This document shows positions 62,281 to 64,000 of a stretch of 64,000 nt of DNA, one piece after another. The DNA is taken from assembly GCF_013389665.1 (NCBI RefSeq), contig NZ_CP058316.1:2108001-2172000 (forward strand), in the 5' to 3' direction. Under the pieces are notes generated by a model, which saw nothing but the letters and a program-made list of their open reading frames with translations, was not told where the DNA came from and did not search any database. Made by a program: the position numbers and the translations under genes. Position 1 is the stretch's first letter; every line of letters starts with the position of its first letter. The DNA comes from Microbacterium oleivorans (GTDB lineage Bacteria; Actinomycetota; Actinomycetes; Actinomycetales; Microbacteriaceae).

Positions 62281-64000
62281 TGCAGGTTTGGCCGGGTTCC
62301 GCGTATCCGTTGGGCGCCACCTTCGACGGCAACGGGACGAACTTCGCGCTGTTCAGCGAGGGCGCCGAGAAGGTGGAGCTGTGCCTGTTCGACGAGGACG
62401 GCACCGAGACGTGTGTCGACCTGCGCGACGTCGACGCATACGTCTGGCACGCCTACCTTCCCAACGTGCAGCCGGGGCAGCGCTACGGTTACCGCGTCCA
62501 CGGGCCGAACGACCCGGCGTCGGGCAAGCGCTTCAACCCGAGCAAGCTGCTGCTCGACCCGTATGCGAAGGCCGTCGAGGGTCAGATCGACTGGGGTCAG
62601 CCCGTGTTCGGGTACGACTTCGGTGACCCCGACTCGTTCAACGAGGAGGACTCCGCGGCCCACATGATGAAGGGCGTCGTCATCAACCCCTTCTTCGACT
62701 GGGCGGGCGACCGGCTTCCGAAGATCCCCTACGCCGAGAGCGTCATCTACGAGGCCCACGTGAAGGGCCTCACGCAGCTGCATCCCGACATCCCCGAGGA
62801 CATCCGCGGTTCGTACGCGGGTATCGCTCACCCGGCGGTCATCGAGCACCTCAAGAAGATCGGCGTCACCGCGCTCGAGCTCATGCCGGTGCACCAGTTC
62901 GTCAACGACTCCACACTGCAGGAGAAGGGTCTTTCGAACTACTGGGGCTACAACACCATCGCGTTCTTCGCCCCGCAGAACACCTACTCCTCGACCGACG
63001 GCCACGGCCAGCAGGTGCAGGAGTTCAAGGCCATGGTCAAGGCCCTGCACGCGGCGGGCATCGAGGTCATCCTCGACGTGGTCTACAACCACACCGCGGA
63101 GGGCAATCACATGGGCCCGACGTTGTCGATGCGCGGCATCGACAACGAGGCCTACTACCGCCTCGAAGACGACGACAAGCGCTACTACACCGACTACACC
63201 GGCACCGGCAACAGTCTCAACGTCGGCAATCCCCACGCGCTGCAGCTCATCATGGACTCGCTGCGATACTGGGTCACCGAGATGCACGTCGACGGCTTCC
63301 GCTTCGACCTCGCCGCCACCCTCGCCCGCGAGTTCTACGACGTCGACCGCCTGTCGGCGTTCTTCGAGCTCGTGCAGCAGGACCCGATCGTCTCGCAGGT
63401 CAAGCTGATCGCCGAGCCGTGGGACATCGGCCCCGGCGGCTACCAGGTGGGCAACTTCCCGCCGCAGTGGACGGAGTGGAACGGCAAGTACCGCGACACC
63501 GTCCGCGACTTCTGGCGGGGCGAGGCCTCGACGCTCGGTGAGTTCGCCTCGCGTCTGACCGGCTCGGCCGACCTGTACGAGCACGACGGCCGGTGGCCGG
63601 TGGCATCCATCAACTTCGTCACGGCTCACGATGGCTTCACCCTGCGCGACCTGGTGTCGTACAACGAGAAGCACAACGACGCCAACGGCGAGGACGGCAA
63701 CGACGGCGAGTCGCACAACCGCTCCTACAACATGGGCGTCGAGGGGCCCACAGACGACCCCGAGGTGCTGACGATGCGCGGTCGGCAGCAGCGCAACTTC
63801 CTCGCGACGCTGCTGCTGAGCCAGGGCGTTCCGATGATCTGCCACGGAGACGAACTCGGTCGCACGCAGCAGGGCAACAACAACGGCTACGCGCAGGACA
63901 ATGAGCTGACCTGGATCCACTGGGACCAGGTCGACCAGCCGCTCATCGAGTTCACCGCGGCTCTTGCTCGCCTGCGCCGGCTGCACCCCACGTTCCGCCG
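62281..64000 (+). CDS. glgX: Glycogen debranching enzyme GlgX (partial)
   Basis: The first 573 residues of a GH13 isoamylase-type enzyme that removes alpha-1,6 branches from glycogen. It has an N-terminal CBM48 (about 1-100, [20 protein letters not shown]), [16 protein letters not shown] with the nucleophile, IAEPWDIG with the acid/base and VTAHDG. The gene continues beyond the window. Before it, the palindrome GTGAG-C-CTCAC (62253-62263) and a TAGTGT box (62249-62254) mark the promoter region. Confidence 0.95.

Noticed and set aside
60783..63986. A frame of over 1000 codons antisense to the WXG100 locus and glgX.
   Set aside because: High third-position GC of true genes on the plus strand produces it; the product is Arg/Val/Asp-rich and without family.

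Overview
The window is a compact, very GC-rich chromosomal segment (G/C-ending codons throughout) of an actinomycete, most probably a Microbacteriaceae member close to Microbacterium. The basis is ClpC, RadA and BrkB-type proteins of actinobacterial style, small families typical of Microbacteriaceae (convergent DUF7882-like pair, DUF3072-like protein, small YaeQ protein), many GTG starts, and many genes that begin exactly six bases after a TANNNT -10 box (leaderless mRNAs). There is no insertion sequence, integrase, phage module or CRISPR array. One tRNA gene (tRNA-Ser, anticodon CGA) is present.

Layout. 1-4120: MurNAc-6-phosphate salvage genes (RpiR-type regulator, murQ, PTS EIIBC, MupG-like muramidase). 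4149-7610: TetR, lipoprotein, DeoR regulator divergent to a small nucleoside-deoxyribosyltransferase-like protein, SDR. 7647-9923: three paralogous membrane proteins plus a Cro/CI-like HTH. 10098-12623: clpC, followed by about 0.9 kb of tandem repeats. 13584-20371: gamma-glutamylation type amine catabolism (permease, GS-like ligase, C26 hydrolase, aldehyde dehydrogenase, SDR, GntR). 20567-23976: transglutaminase and fused ATP-grasp/alpha-E protein. 24045-26017: ArgA-like acetyltransferase, anchored protein, candidate structured RNA, SseB-like protein. 26018-26660: a second repeat cluster. 26661-29175: radA and L-lactate dehydrogenase. 29319-34715: two SDR/MmyB-type regulator pairs around an MFS exporter and tRNA-Ser. 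34885-38466: convergent trehalose synthase-like GH13 and maltokinase. 38558-39960: two tandem GAF-ANTAR regulators. 40137-42606: small proteins and a BLUF photoreceptor operon. 42669-46566: xylR, xylA, xylB. 46660-52735: epimerase, YaeQ, CorC-type protein, NhaA with a structured leader, MarR. 52798-55045: small Microbacteriaceae proteins. 55052-57983: envelope operon (PspC/DUF3618/holin-like/BrkB). 58230-62186: WXG100-type locus with a large putative type VII substrate and three unknown partners. 62281-end: glgX, cut by the window edge.

How they work together. Several metabolic blocks feed on extracellular or recycled carbon and nitrogen: MurNAc from cell walls, amines or ethanolamine through gamma-glutamyl intermediates, and xylose. 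TreS-like, Mak and GlgX belong to the trehalose/maltose-1-phosphate/glycogen network. The most unusual pieces are the orphan WXG100 locus, the candidate pseudoknotted leader of nhaA, the candidate C-rich-loop RNA near 25.4 kb, the triplicated membrane proteins with an identical C-terminal tail, and two intergenic tandem-repeat clusters of different design.
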